64,000 nt of DNA from Algoriphagus sp. (lineage in GTDB: Bacteria; Bacteroidota; Bacteroidia; Cytophagales; Cyclobacteriaceae), in assembly GCF_013373065.1 (NCBI RefSeq), contig NZ_JABXIN010000018.1, forward strand, positions 1 through 64,000, written 5' to 3'. Every line of letters begins with the position of its first letter. Position 1 is the stretch's first letter. Shown in pieces: positions 37,015 to 45,849 of the stretch. Under the pieces are notes generated by a model. It did no database searches and had not been told where the DNA came from. It worked only from the letters and a program-made list of their open reading frames with translations. Position numbers and translations under genes: made by a program.

Positions 37015-38241
37015 ATGCAAGAATTACTGAAAAGGTTTGAAAATAAAAAGCCTGAAATCATTTTTGAATGGTCCGATTCTGAATCCGAAGCAGAAGGCTG
37101 GGTGGTGATCAACTCACTTCGGGGAGGTGCTGCCGGAGGTGGAACACGGATGCGCAAAGGGCTTGATAAGCGGGAAGTAGAGTCTCTTGCTAAAACCATG
37201 GAAGTAAAATTTACCGTTTCCGGTCCGGCAATTGGTGGTGCAAAATCCGGGATCAATTTTGACCCCAATGATCCCCGAAAAGATGAAGTTCTCAAAAGAT
37301 GGTACAAAGCGGTTACCCCACTTTTAAAAAATTACTACGGAACGGGAGGGGATTTGAATGTGGATGAAATTCATGAAGTCATTCCGATCACGGAATCGTA
37401 TGGAATTTGGCATCCACAGGAAGGAGTCGTTAATGGTCATTTTCATGCAACCGAACCTGAGAAAATCAGAAAAATCGGACAGCTCAGACAAGGGGTTTCC
37501 AAAGTTTTGGAAGATCCTAAATACACGCCAAATGGTCCGAAAAAATACACCGTAGCGGATATGATTACGGGGTACGGAGTGGCAGAGGCAGTCCGTCATT
37601 TCTATGAGATCTGGGGAGGAGATATTAAAGGAAAACGGGCAGTCATTCAAGGCTGGGGAAATGTAGGCTCAGCTGCAGCCTGTTTTTTGGCAGTCGAAGG
37701 TGTTAAAATCGTAGGAATCATTGATAAAAATGGAGGCCTCATCAAAGAGGAAGGATATACCCTAGATGAAGTTCGAGAATTATTTGTAACCCGAAAAGGA
37801 AATCAATTGGTATCAGATGATTTGATTCCATTTGAAGAGATAAATGAAAGGATATGGGATCTGGAAAGTGAGATTTTCATTCCTGCAGCTGCTTCCCGAT
37901 TGATTACAAAAGATCAATCTGATCGAATGATTAAAGCAGGCTTGGAGGTGATTTCCTGTGGCGCCAATGTGCCATTTTCTGATCCGGAAATTTTCTTCGG
38001 GCCTATTGCAGCCTGGACGGATAGTCAAGTAGCGGTCATTCCGGATTTTATTGCAAACTGCGGAATGGCACGTGTTTTTGCTTATTTAATGAGTGAGCAG
38101 GCAGAGGTTACCGATGAAGCGATTTTCTCTGATGTGAGCAAGACCATCGAAACGGCGCTTCGAAAGACGCATAGTCAAAACCCGGAGAAAACTAAACTGT
38201 CTGAAAGCTCCTTTAAAATAGCTTTGGCTCAACTCGTGTAA
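37015..38241 (+). CDS. Glu/Leu/Phe/Val dehydrogenase
   Basis: A 408-residue NAD(P)-dependent amino-acid dehydrogenase. The N-terminal domain has GGAAGGGTRMRKG and the catalytic region FTVSGPAIGGAKSGI; the C-terminal Rossmann domain has QGWGNVGSAAACFLA. Most Bacteroidota members of this type are called glutamate or leucine dehydrogenases; the substrate cannot be decided from the sequence, although the length and the GPAIGGAKSGI variant set it apart from standard hexameric GdhA. It stands alone. Confidence 0.87.
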   Translation: MQELLKRFENKKPEIIFEWSDSESEAEGWVVINSLRGGAAGGGTRMRKGLDKREVESLAKTMEVKFTVSGPAIGGAKSGINFDPNDPRKDEVLKRWYKAVTPLLKNYYGTGGDLNVDEIHEVIPITESYGIWHPQEGVVNGHFHATEPEKIRKIGQLRQGVSKVLEDPKYTPNGPKKYTVADMITGYGVAEAVRHFYEIWGGDIKGKRAVIQGWGNVGSAAACFLAVEGVKIVGIIDKNGGLIKEEGYTLDEVRELFVTRKGNQLVSDDLIPFEEINERIWDLESEIFIPAAASRLITKDQSDRMIKAGLEVISCGANVPFSDPEIFFGPIAAWTDSQVAVIPDFIANCGMARVFAYLMSEQAEVTDEAIFSDVSKTIETALRKTHSQNPEKTKLSESSFKIALAQLV

Positions 38242-38254
38242 AAGTATGCTTTTG

Positions 38255-38300
38255 GAAAGCCCGCTTGGTATTAATTTTTGATTAATTCCGGTGGGCTTTC
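38255..38300 (+). terminator. Possible terminator hairpin after the dehydrogenase gene
   Basis: An inverted repeat of about 10 pairs with one GU (38255-38264 with 38291-38300) lies 14 bases after the stop. The loop is long and a T run is missing, so the assignment is weak. Confidence 0.35.
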
Positions 38301-38426
38301 TCCATTTAGGATTGGGCGATTTCCGGCAAAATCAGTAGCTTAGCAAAGCTCAGAGGGAAAGGTTGAGCAATAAATATTTTGCTTAATTTTATCCCGAATC
38401 AAACGCAGCACACCTAGAATCAAGAA

Positions 38427-39962
38427 ATGAAGAATTTTATACCAGTAGTCACCCTACTTTTCGGAATATTATTTTTTCAAGGAATCATGGCCACAGAAAG
38501 CTATGGCAATGAAGCCGTTGCTGTGGAATTCGTAGCTGACCAAGATCATCAGGGTTCTCAGGATACAAACCATGCAGCTGCATCAGACCATGGAGTAGAT
38601 TCCGCAGCTGACCATGGCGAGGAAGCCCATCATACCCCTCCAGGGTGGTTGGTTATTCCTTTCGTTGCTTTGTTGCTAATGATTGCCACAGGTCCCTTGT
38701 TTTATGAGCATTTTTGGCACCATCATTACCCTAAAATCGCCGTTGCTCTTGCGCTCCTGGTAGTTTCGTATTATTTGTTTGTATTGGATAATGTCCATGG
38801 ACCGGTACATGCTCTGGCGGAATATGTCCAGTTTATCGCGCTATTGGCATCCTTATACATTGCTTCCGGTGGGATTCTGATCGAAATTGATAAAAAGGCT
38901 ACTCCAATGGCCAATGTCAGTTTGTTGATGATTGGTGCCTTGATTTCCAATTTGATTGGTACGACAGGGGCATCCATGTTGTTGATTCGACCCTTTATCA
39001 GACTCAACAAAGGAAATATTCAAGCCTACCACATCATTTTCTTCATCTTCATGGTGAGTAATGTTGGAGGGTCTTTAACACCTATTGGTGATCCGCCATT
39101 GTTCTTAGGTTTCTTGAAAGGAATTCCTTTCTTCTGGACCTTGGAACATAACTGGCCAGCTTGGGTATTTGCATTATTGGTACTTGCAGGGGTCTTTTAT
39201 GTCATCGATCGAAAATTTGGACGAGCTGGGGATGATTCTGAATTGGAAGAGACAAACTATACTAATAAGTTCACCCTAATTGGTTCCAAAAATTTCGGCT
39301 GGTTATTCATTGTGATCTGTTCGGTATTCCTTGATCCAAATGTGATTGAATGGGTACCTGCGATTGAATATGACGGTCAAAAATTCTCCTTTATTCGGGA
39401 AATCATCATGCTTTCCGTTGCCTTCTTTTCCTACAAATTTGCTGATCAGCGGGCTATCAAAGGAAACGAATTTAATTTTGAGCCTATTCGTGAAGTAGCC
39501 TTTATCTTCATTGGAATCTTCGGCACCATGATGCCTGCCTTGGAGTTGGTTGGGAACTTTGCTAAATCTCCGGAAGGAGCGGCCTTGATTACACACAATA
39601 CACTCTATTGGGGAACGGGTACTTTGTCCGGATTCCTGGATAATGCTCCTACTTACCTCAACTTCCTAGCGGCTGCTATGGCTTCCAAAGGAGCATCCAT
39701 TAATAATATCGAACAAGTCAGACAATTTGCAGCTGATGGATTCCATGATTCTGCGTTCGAATTGATGGCCATAGCGATTGCATCGGTATTCTTTGGGGCC
39801 ATGACTTATATTGGTAATGGGCCGAACTTCATGGTGAAGTCCATTGCAGAGCAAAGTGGAATTAAGATGCCTTCTTTCTTTGGCTATATCATCCGCTTCT
39901 CTTTGCCAATTTTACTTCCGCTTCTATTTATTGTTTGGTTAGTTTTCTTTGCTTTCGCCTAA
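38427..39962 (+). CDS. nhaD: NhaD-type sodium:proton antiporter
   Basis: A 511-residue Na+/H+ antiporter of the NhaD family. After a probable signal or first membrane segment comes a His/Asp-rich stretch (about residues 38-72), then about 12 membrane segments with the conserved GTTGASMLLIRPFIRLN and GGSLTPIGDPPLFLGFLKG. It exports Na+ or Li+ and suits a marine or saline lifestyle. Its last 24 bases overlap the convergent tag gene. Confidence 0.93.
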   Translation: MKNFIPVVTLLFGILFFQGIMATESYGNEAVAVEFVADQDHQGSQDTNHAAASDHGVDSAADHGEEAHHTPPGWLVIPFVALLLMIATGPLFYEHFWHHHYPKIAVALALLVVSYYLFVLDNVHGPVHALAEYVQFIALLASLYIASGGILIEIDKKATPMANVSLLMIGALISNLIGTTGASMLLIRPFIRLNKGNIQAYHIIFFIFMVSNVGGSLTPIGDPPLFLGFLKGIPFFWTLEHNWPAWVFALLVLAGVFYVIDRKFGRAGDDSELEETNYTNKFTLIGSKNFGWLFIVICSVFLDPNVIEWVPAIEYDGQKFSFIREIIMLSVAFFSYKFADQRAIKGNEFNFEPIREVAFIFIGIFGTMMPALELVGNFAKSPEGAALITHNTLYWGTGTLSGFLDNAPTYLNFLAAAMASKGASINNIEQVRQFAADGFHDSAFELMAIAIASVFFGAMTYIGNGPNFMVKSIAEQSGIKMPSFFGYIIRFSLPILLPLLFIVWLVFFAFA

Positions 39963-40541
39963 TTTCTTGATGGTTTCGTATCGGTGGCATCCTATCAAAT
40001 GATCATTGATTAAGCCGGTTGCTTGCATGTGAGCATAGATGGTAGTGCTTCCTAAAAACTTAAACCCTCTTTTTTTCAAGTCTTTTGCTAATCGGTCTGA
40101 TTCAGGAGAAGTCGCCGGGGCCTCTTTCATGCTTTGAAGTTTGTTTTGGATAGGTTTTCCTCCGACAAATGACCATATATATTCCGTGAAGCTTCCAAAT
40201 TCCTTCTGCACTTCCATAAAGCGTCGGGCATTGTTGATAGCTGCTTGAATTTTCATTTTATTTCTGATAATTCCGGGATCTTGGAGCAGTTCCTCCACAT
40301 AGCTATCAGGAAAATCAGCGACTACCCGATAATCAAAATCTGCAAAAGCCTTTCGATAACCTTCGCGTTTTTTGAGAATGGTCGCCCAGCTCAAACCTGC
40401 TTGAGCAGACTCCAAAACCAAAAACTCGAAGTGAACCTGATCATCGTATACAGGAACACCCCATTCTTCATCATGGTATCGAACATATTCCTCAAAGCCT
40501 AGGCACCAAGGGCATCGAGTATGGTTTTCTATAGATTTCAT
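39939..40541 (-). CDS. tag: DNA-3-methyladenine glycosylase I
   Basis: Removes 3-methyladenine from alkylated DNA. The N-terminus RCPWCLGFEEYVRYHDEEWGVPVYDD and the C-terminal zinc-snap part INDHLIGCHRYE are diagnostic; the catalytic-pocket region LVLESAQAGLSWATILKKREGYRKAF is complete. It has 200 residues. It converges with nhaD, with a 24-base overlap of the ends. Confidence 0.95.
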   Translation of the reverse strand: MKSIENHTRCPWCLGFEEYVRYHDEEWGVPVYDDQVHFEFLVLESAQAGLSWATILKKREGYRKAFADFDYRVVADFPDSYVEELLQDPGIIRNKMKIQAAINNARRFMEVQKEFGSFTEYIWSFVGGKPIQNKLQSMKEAPATSPESDRLAKDLKKRGFKFLGSTTIYAHMQATGLINDHLIGCHRYETIKKLGESKEN

Positions 40542-40590
40542 TTGGGAGTATTTTGATTAAAAGTAGAAAAGGTTTGCGATTTCCTTCGGA

Positions 40591-41781
40591 ATGCCCTTAT
40601 TTTTTGTCATGCAAAATGTCCCAATAGGTATTCCTACTTCCCGTCTTGAGATTAGCGCCAAAGCCTACCGTCAAAATATCCGCTACATCCGTTCTGAAAT
40701 AGGGTCCAAACCAACAATCTCCGCTGTAGTGAAAGGAAATGCTTATGGGCATGGAATAGCTCAACTTGTTCAAATCGCGGAGAAAACAGGGATTCGACAT
40801 TTTAGCACCTTTAGTTCGGATGAAGCGTGGACTGTCAAAAGGCACTCTACCAAAAAATCGGAAATCATGATCATGGGGATGCTGTATGAGGAAGAGTTGG
40901 AGGATTTGATCCATTCGGATATTAGTTTTTATGTATTTGATTTTAAGCGTCTTGAAAAGGCAATTGAGGTTTCAAATCGAATCGGGATTCCAGCCAAAAT
41001 CCATGTGGAGTTGGAGACAGGATTTCACCGTACAGGTTTTGAATGGGAGGATCGAGAAAAGCTCGTGGAGGTTCTTCACCAAGGAAAAGACCAGGTGATT
41101 TTGGAAGGGCTTTGCACCCATTATGCGGGTGCAGAAAGTGTAAGTAATTATGTCCGAGTGAAAAAACAGATTTCAGTTTATTACGATTTCAAAAATTATC
41201 TATCCGAAAACAACCTGTTTTTTAATAGGTATCATACGGCGTGCTCTGCCGCAACCTTGATCTTTCCGGAAACCATCATGGATATGGTTCGGATTGGAAT
41301 TGCTGGCTATGGATTTTGGCCAACTAAGGAGACCTACTTTGCAAAGTTGAAGGACCTTCCCAAAAACAATAAAAATCCCCTAAAAAGATTGCTTACCTGG
41401 AAAAGTCAGGTGATGAGTTTGAAGAAAGTAGAGATGGGTGAATTTGTTGGCTATGGGAACAGTTTCATGGCTTTAAAGAATATGTTACTTGCGATTGTTC
41501 CGGTGGGCTATGGTCATGGATACAGCCGTTTATTGAGTAATTCGGGGCAGGTTTTGATAGGTGGAAGGCATTGCCATGTCGTAGGAACAGTCACCATGAA
41601 TGCGATTGCGGTCGATATTTCAGCTTTAAAGGGGGTAAAAATAGGGGACGAAGTCGTCATGATCGGTAAGCAAGGAAGACAGGAAATTACAGTTGCGAGT
41701 TTCTCGGAATCAACCCAACAAGTCAATTATGAATTATTGACCCGACTTCCGCGGGATATTCCCCGAAAGATCATCGATTGA
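40591..41781 (+). CDS. alr: Alanine racemase, stand-alone
   Basis: PLP enzyme forming D-alanine for peptidoglycan. The PLP-lysine motif is VVKGNAYGHG (usually VVKANAYGHG) near residue 50; the second catalytic Tyr region is FVGYGNSF, and VPVGYGHGYSRLLSN and VGTVTMNAIAVDIS replace the more common VGYADGYPR and MDQxxVD. It has 396 residues from ATG 40591; ATG 40609 also possible. In many Bacteroidota alr is fused to murF, so this unfused copy may be a second racemase, possibly with a different substrate. Confidence 0.85.
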   Translation: MPLFFVMQNVPIGIPTSRLEISAKAYRQNIRYIRSEIGSKPTISAVVKGNAYGHGIAQLVQIAEKTGIRHFSTFSSDEAWTVKRHSTKKSEIMIMGMLYEEELEDLIHSDISFYVFDFKRLEKAIEVSNRIGIPAKIHVELETGFHRTGFEWEDREKLVEVLHQGKDQVILEGLCTHYAGAESVSNYVRVKKQISVYYDFKNYLSENNLFFNRYHTACSAATLIFPETIMDMVRIGIAGYGFWPTKETYFAKLKDLPKNNKNPLKRLLTWKSQVMSLKKVEMGEFVGYGNSFMALKNMLLAIVPVGYGHGYSRLLSNSGQVLIGGRHCHVVGTVTMNAIAVDISALKGVKIGDEVVMIGKQGRQEITVASFSESTQQVNYELLTRLPRDIPRKIID

Positions 41782-41788
41782 AATTGTG

Positions 41789-42526
41789 TCAGGAATTCCA
41801 GATTTTCCAAGCAGCCTCCGCTTGGCCTTCCAGCATTTCCAAGCCGTTTTTTGCCTTCCCTCCACAATCCAAACAAGCTTGCATTAATTTGGTGATACTG
41901 GGATTATAGACCAAATCATAAACTTGGCTTTTGGAGGATAAATGCGCTACCGGGATATTGGGCATAGCGTCTGTTTTGGGGAAAGTCCCTAATGGAGTGC
42001 AATTGATGAGGAGTGGATTTTGCTCCATTATTTCTGGATGGGCATGTAAATCCTCATAAGAAAGTGAAGTTGGTGAAGCCGATCGAGAGACGAATTGGAA
42101 AGGAATTTCTAGATCTTCCAAAGCCTTTTTCACGGCTTTTGATGCACCTCCTGTACCGAGAATCAAGGCCGCTTGGGGTTTTTCTTCCAGCCAATTTTCC
42201 AATGATTCTTTGAATCCTATGTAATCCGTGTTGTAGCCCTTCAGTTTCCCGTCTTTGACACGAATACAATTCACGGCTCCAATGGCTGCACAAGCTGGAT
42301 CCAATTCATCCATCAACGGAATGACGGCTTGCTTATGCGGAATAGTGACCGAAAGCCCCTCCAATTCAGGATTATTTTTCAAAATTTCGGATAGTTGGCT
42401 CGCTTTTTCAATCTCATAGAGATCGAAACGGCAATTCTGTATCCCTTCTTTGTGGAATTTTTCAGTGAAATACTTTTTGGAAAAAGAATGTCCTAAAGGG
42501 AATCCGATCAAGCCAAATTTTCTCAT
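41789..42526 (-). CDS. aroE: Shikimate dehydrogenase
   Basis: NADPH-dependent reduction of 3-dehydroshikimate in aromatic amino-acid synthesis. Motifs: FGLIGFPLGHSFSKKYF at the N-terminus, SVTIPHKQAVIPLMDE with the catalytic Lys, GAVNCI, the nucleotide motif GTGGASKAV and NCTPLGTFP. It has 245 residues, at the short end for the family. Its ATG overlaps the stop of the DUF368 gene by 4 bases, so it is translationally coupled to it. Confidence 0.95.
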   Translation of the reverse strand: MRKFGLIGFPLGHSFSKKYFTEKFHKEGIQNCRFDLYEIEKASQLSEILKNNPELEGLSVTIPHKQAVIPLMDELDPACAAIGAVNCIRVKDGKLKGYNTDYIGFKESLENWLEEKPQAALILGTGGASKAVKKALEDLEIPFQFVSRSASPTSLSYEDLHAHPEIMEQNPLLINCTPLGTFPKTDAMPNIPVAHLSSKSQVYDLVYNPSITKLMQACLDCGGKAKNGLEMLEGQAEAAWKIWNS

Positions 42527-43458
42527 GATTTCTTCCAGATTTCCGCTAAATAATCAATTCCCAAAACCAAAACAATTCCACCCAAAAATCCAGCAATAGC
42601 CAATCCTAAATTGGGCTCCTGGCCTACTTGTGCCAGGTATTCAGAAGGCCAAAGGTTTTCAGTTAAAAAGGGCTTTTCCTCTCCGGAGGAAGAAATACGA
42701 TATTGGGTAACGATTTTCCAAGGCCATAGTTTGTTAATGGAACCTAGCATAAAACCCGAAAGCAAGCCAATGGTCGTAGCATAAAACTTCCGAAGTAGCC
42801 ATGAAATCAAGCGGCTAAAAGATAAAATCCCTACCACACAGCCTAAAGCAAAAACACCTAGGGTTAAGAAGTCCCGTTCGGAAACTGCCGCCAGGATGTT
42901 TTCATATTTTCCCAATATCAGAAGAATAAAACTTCCACTGATTCCGGGTAGGATCATGGCACAGATGGCAATTGCGCCGGCAATAAAAGTAAACCAGATC
43001 GCATCAGGAGAACTTGTGGGGGGAAGTTCTGTTACCCACCAAGCCAGTAGCGTTCCCACAATCAAAGCCAAAATTACACCAAGATGCCAGCGTTTAATCT
43101 CCTTTAAGATGATGAAGGCACTGACCAAAATCAAACCGCAGAAAAAGGACCAAAGAGGGATGGGGTGCACATCCATCAAATAAGTGATCAGCTTGGAGAG
43201 GGTGAAAATGGAGGTGAGAATCCCCAATAACAAGCTCAGCAAGAAGGTCCCATTGACGGATTTAAAGAATTTTTTGAGTTCCCACTGAAGAAGAAGTGAT
43301 AAATTTTCCCTGTTGAAAGAATTGATGCTATTAAGCAATTGTTGGTAAATTCCTGTGATGAGTGCAATGGAACCGCCGGAGACACCGGGTACGATGTCTG
43401 CCGCTCCCATGGCCATTCCTTTCAAGTAGGTAAGCAGGTATTTTTTTGTGGATCTCAT
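42523..43458 (-). CDS. DUF368 polyprenyl-phosphate transporter (PopT-type)
   Basis: A 311-residue protein with about eight to nine membrane segments and two repeats of the family hallmark: GAADIVPGVSGGSIALITGIYQQLL near the N-terminus and ICAMILPGISGSFILLILGKYE around residue 165. DUF368 proteins (PopT) have been shown to recycle undecaprenyl phosphate across the membrane for cell-wall and surface polymer synthesis. It is co-transcribed with aroE. Confidence 0.88.
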   Translation of the reverse strand: MRSTKKYLLTYLKGMAMGAADIVPGVSGGSIALITGIYQQLLNSINSFNRENLSLLLQWELKKFFKSVNGTFLLSLLLGILTSIFTLSKLITYLMDVHPIPLWSFFCGLILVSAFIILKEIKRWHLGVILALIVGTLLAWWVTELPPTSSPDAIWFTFIAGAIAICAMILPGISGSFILLILGKYENILAAVSERDFLTLGVFALGCVVGILSFSRLISWLLRKFYATTIGLLSGFMLGSINKLWPWKIVTQYRISSSGEEKPFLTENLWPSEYLAQVGQEPNLGLAIAGFLGGIVLVLGIDYLAEIWKKS

Positions 43459-43460
43459 GG

Positions 43461-43494
43461 AAAAATAAAGGCTGACCGATCCTGTCGGTCAGCC
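43461..43494 (-). terminator. Intrinsic terminator of comA
   Basis: On the minus strand a perfect 10-pair GC-rich stem (43485-43494 with 43470-43479) with a five-base loop is followed by TTTATTTTT. It ends the TPR-comA transcript 20 bases after comA. Confidence 0.93.
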
Positions 43495-43513
43495 AATTTT
43501 TTAGGAGAATGAA

Positions 43514-44284
43514 TTAAAGTTTGATTTCGCCCAAGAAATGGTCAAAGGTATCACCACGCAATCCCAATCGGATGGTTTCCAATGGAATTACTTCGGAAGG
43601 ACTGATATTTCCCAGGTTAACATTGGCTCCGAGAAGCTTGATGAACCAAACTTGCTGGGATTTGATCGGAGCTTCCCAAATGATTTTTTCTTCGGGAATT
43701 TGGGTAAGGATTTCCTCTACCAACCCCTGTCGTACTTCTCCGGAGTCCCGGAATAGACCAACATTTCCACCTTCGCGTGCTTCTCCGATTACCTTCCAAG
43801 CACCTGCATCCAATTCCGTCTGCATTTGTTCAATCCACTTGTAGGGGGGGATGATTTTAGCAGCATCTTTTGAGCCTACTTCCGAAAGAACAGTTACCTG
43901 CTTAGAAAGCGTAGCGATGTATTCACATTTTTTATCATGGTTCAAGGAGATGGAACCGTCAGATACTTCGCAGTGCTCAAGATTGTATTTGTCCAACACT
44001 CGTCGGTAATCATCAAATTGATCCCGAACGATAAATGCTTCAAAAAGGGTTCCTCCAAAATAAACCGGAACACCCGCATCACGATAGATTTGTAGCTTTT
44101 CTTTTAGGTTTTTGGTCACGTAGGAGGTAGCCCATCCTAACTTGACGATATCCACATAATCTGAGCAGCAACTCATAAAATCTTCAACTGCTCGCAGGCT
44201 AAGACCTTTGTCCATGGCCATAGTAAATCCCGATGTACGTGGCTTTTCAGTACGTACCGGGATATTCTTTAGCACATAATTCAT
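43514..44284 (-). CDS. comA: Phosphosulfolactate synthase (ComA family)
   Basis: A 256-residue TIM-barrel protein. The family catalyses Michael addition of sulfite to phosphoenolpyruvate, giving 2-phospho-3-sulfolactate. The signature KPRTSGFTMAMDKGLSLRAVEDFM spans about residues 13-36, with DIVKLGWATSYV and later IIPPYKWIEQM and WKVIGEAREGGNVGLFRDSGEVR. In methanogens the product leads to coenzyme M; in bacteria, sulfolactate or a cysteate-type sulfonate is more likely. comB and comC are not in the window. It begins 20 bases after the TPR gene. Confidence 0.9.
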   Translation of the reverse strand: MNYVLKNIPVRTEKPRTSGFTMAMDKGLSLRAVEDFMSCCSDYVDIVKLGWATSYVTKNLKEKLQIYRDAGVPVYFGGTLFEAFIVRDQFDDYRRVLDKYNLEHCEVSDGSISLNHDKKCEYIATLSKQVTVLSEVGSKDAAKIIPPYKWIEQMQTELDAGAWKVIGEAREGGNVGLFRDSGEVRQGLVEEILTQIPEEKIIWEAPIKSQQVWFIKLLGANVNLGNISPSEVIPLETIRLGLRGDTFDHFLGEIKL

Positions 44285-44304
44285 TGATTGAAAGTTTAAA
44301 ATGA

Positions 44305-45717
44305 TTAGCTAGGGTTGTCTTCTTTGTATTGGGCAATGAGTTTGTAAATAGCCTTTTGTTCTTTCAATTCTGGCATTAACTCATACAAAATCGTATGCCG
44401 CTCAAAGTCCAAAGTTAAAGCATTTTCCAAATATGAAAACGCTTCCTTGTATTTCCCCATTTTAATCAGATATACAACCAAGCGATAATACAATTCTGCC
44501 GATTCGGGAAGTTCCTCGATTCCTTCTCGAATGACATCTATCGCTTCTTCAAATCGGTTTTGGTCAAAATAGATAACAGAAAGGTTGACATAGGTTTCCA
44601 TAATTCCCGGTTCGAGATTGATGGCTTCTTCGTAAGCTTCCGAACTAGCCTGAAGATTTCCGAGGTTAAATTCAGCATCTGCCAAGCCTACCCAATAGTT
44701 CGGGTTCTCTTTACTGAGGTTAAGGGCTTTTTTGAAATAATGGATGGCCTCAAAAAATTTCTCTTTTTTCAGCATGCACATCCCTAGACCAAACCATGCA
44801 TCGTCATACTCCTCATCCAGTTTAGCTGATTTTTTAAAGTATTTAAATGCTTCATCGATTTGTCCCAGTTTTTCATAAGCGGCTCCCAGATAGCAACAGT
44901 TTTCCGCATTGGCACCTTCACAATTGATCGTGTTTTGATATGCTTCACGGGCCAATTCATATTGCCCGGTATTCATAAGGGCATTACCCAAGTTGAAATA
45001 AGCCGAAGCAAAGGAATCATCAATCAAAAGAGCATAATCATAAGCTTTGATTGCCTCTTCAAATCTTCCCAACCGGTTGTATACGACTCCTAAGTTGTAC
45101 CAGGCACCCGAGGAATAGGGATCTTGATCGATGAATTCCTGATAAAAGTGGAGGATTTCATCAAAGGATCCTTCCTCTTCAGTAATCATTGCCAATTGGA
45201 AAAGAGCATCTTCGTGATTAATCCGGAGTTTGACGGCTTCCTTGAAATAATCACTGGCTTTTTTATTGTCCCCCTTGGCTCGATACAGATTTCCTAGCGA
45301 ATAAAAAACCTCTGCCTTATCCTCTGCTAAGGGAATAAAGCGTTCTAACAAATCAATTCCTTCTTGAGGATTCCCCGCAATGATATGCGCATTTGCCAAG
45401 GCCAAGACAATTTCCTCGTTATTCGGAGAAATATTGTTGATGTTTTCAAGGATGGAAAGTCCCTCTTCTACCTCATCCAGAAAGATTAGACTTTGGGCTT
45501 TAAGTAATTTTATTTCCATCGAGAAAGGGAATTTTTCCAAAGCAAACTCAGCTGCTTTGACCGCTTTCATAAACCGTTGTTGATCAAAATAAAAACGGAT
45601 GATGTCTTCCAGTTCTTCCTCGTCAAAATAACTATCTAGATTTGATTTAAGGGATTTTTCGAAGCGTTCGACAAGTTTTCTGTCGTTTTCCCAATCGTGA
45701 TCGTGATCTCCGGTCAT
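44305..45717 (-). CDS. Cytosolic TPR-repeat protein
   Basis: A 470-residue protein without a signal peptide, made of about eleven tandem 34-residue TPR units (for example AWYNLGVVYNRLGRFEEAIKAYDYALLIDD, AYFNLGNALMNTGQYELAREAY). Such a superhelix is a scaffold for protein binding; partners are unknown. It is followed by comA after 20 bases, in one probable operon, and is common in this arrangement in Cytophagales as far as I recall. Confidence 0.85.
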   Translation of the reverse strand: MTGDHDHDWENDRKLVERFEKSLKSNLDSYFDEEELEDIIRFYFDQQRFMKAVKAAEFALEKFPFSMEIKLLKAQSLIFLDEVEEGLSILENINNISPNNEEIVLALANAHIIAGNPQEGIDLLERFIPLAEDKAEVFYSLGNLYRAKGDNKKASDYFKEAVKLRINHEDALFQLAMITEEEGSFDEILHFYQEFIDQDPYSSGAWYNLGVVYNRLGRFEEAIKAYDYALLIDDSFASAYFNLGNALMNTGQYELAREAYQNTINCEGANAENCCYLGAAYEKLGQIDEAFKYFKKSAKLDEEYDDAWFGLGMCMLKKEKFFEAIHYFKKALNLSKENPNYWVGLADAEFNLGNLQASSEAYEEAINLEPGIMETYVNLSVIYFDQNRFEEAIDVIREGIEELPESAELYYRLVVYLIKMGKYKEAFSYLENALTLDFERHTILYELMPELKEQKAIYKLIAQYKEDNPS

Positions 45718-45849
45718 TCGTGTCGCATAAGGTTTTTATAAGTTACCAAAATAATTGGTCACCTGATACACTGTTAAATGATTTTTTAGCTAAAAAAATC
45801 AAATGGATTCAGCGCAGGAAAAGGTTAACGGCGAAATCAAAAAATAAGT

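Noticed and set aside
45779..45801. AT-rich palindrome between the TPR gene and the SDR gene
   Set aside because: A weak A/T-only stem with unequal arms; it could be chance in an AT-rich gap and has no clear terminator form.
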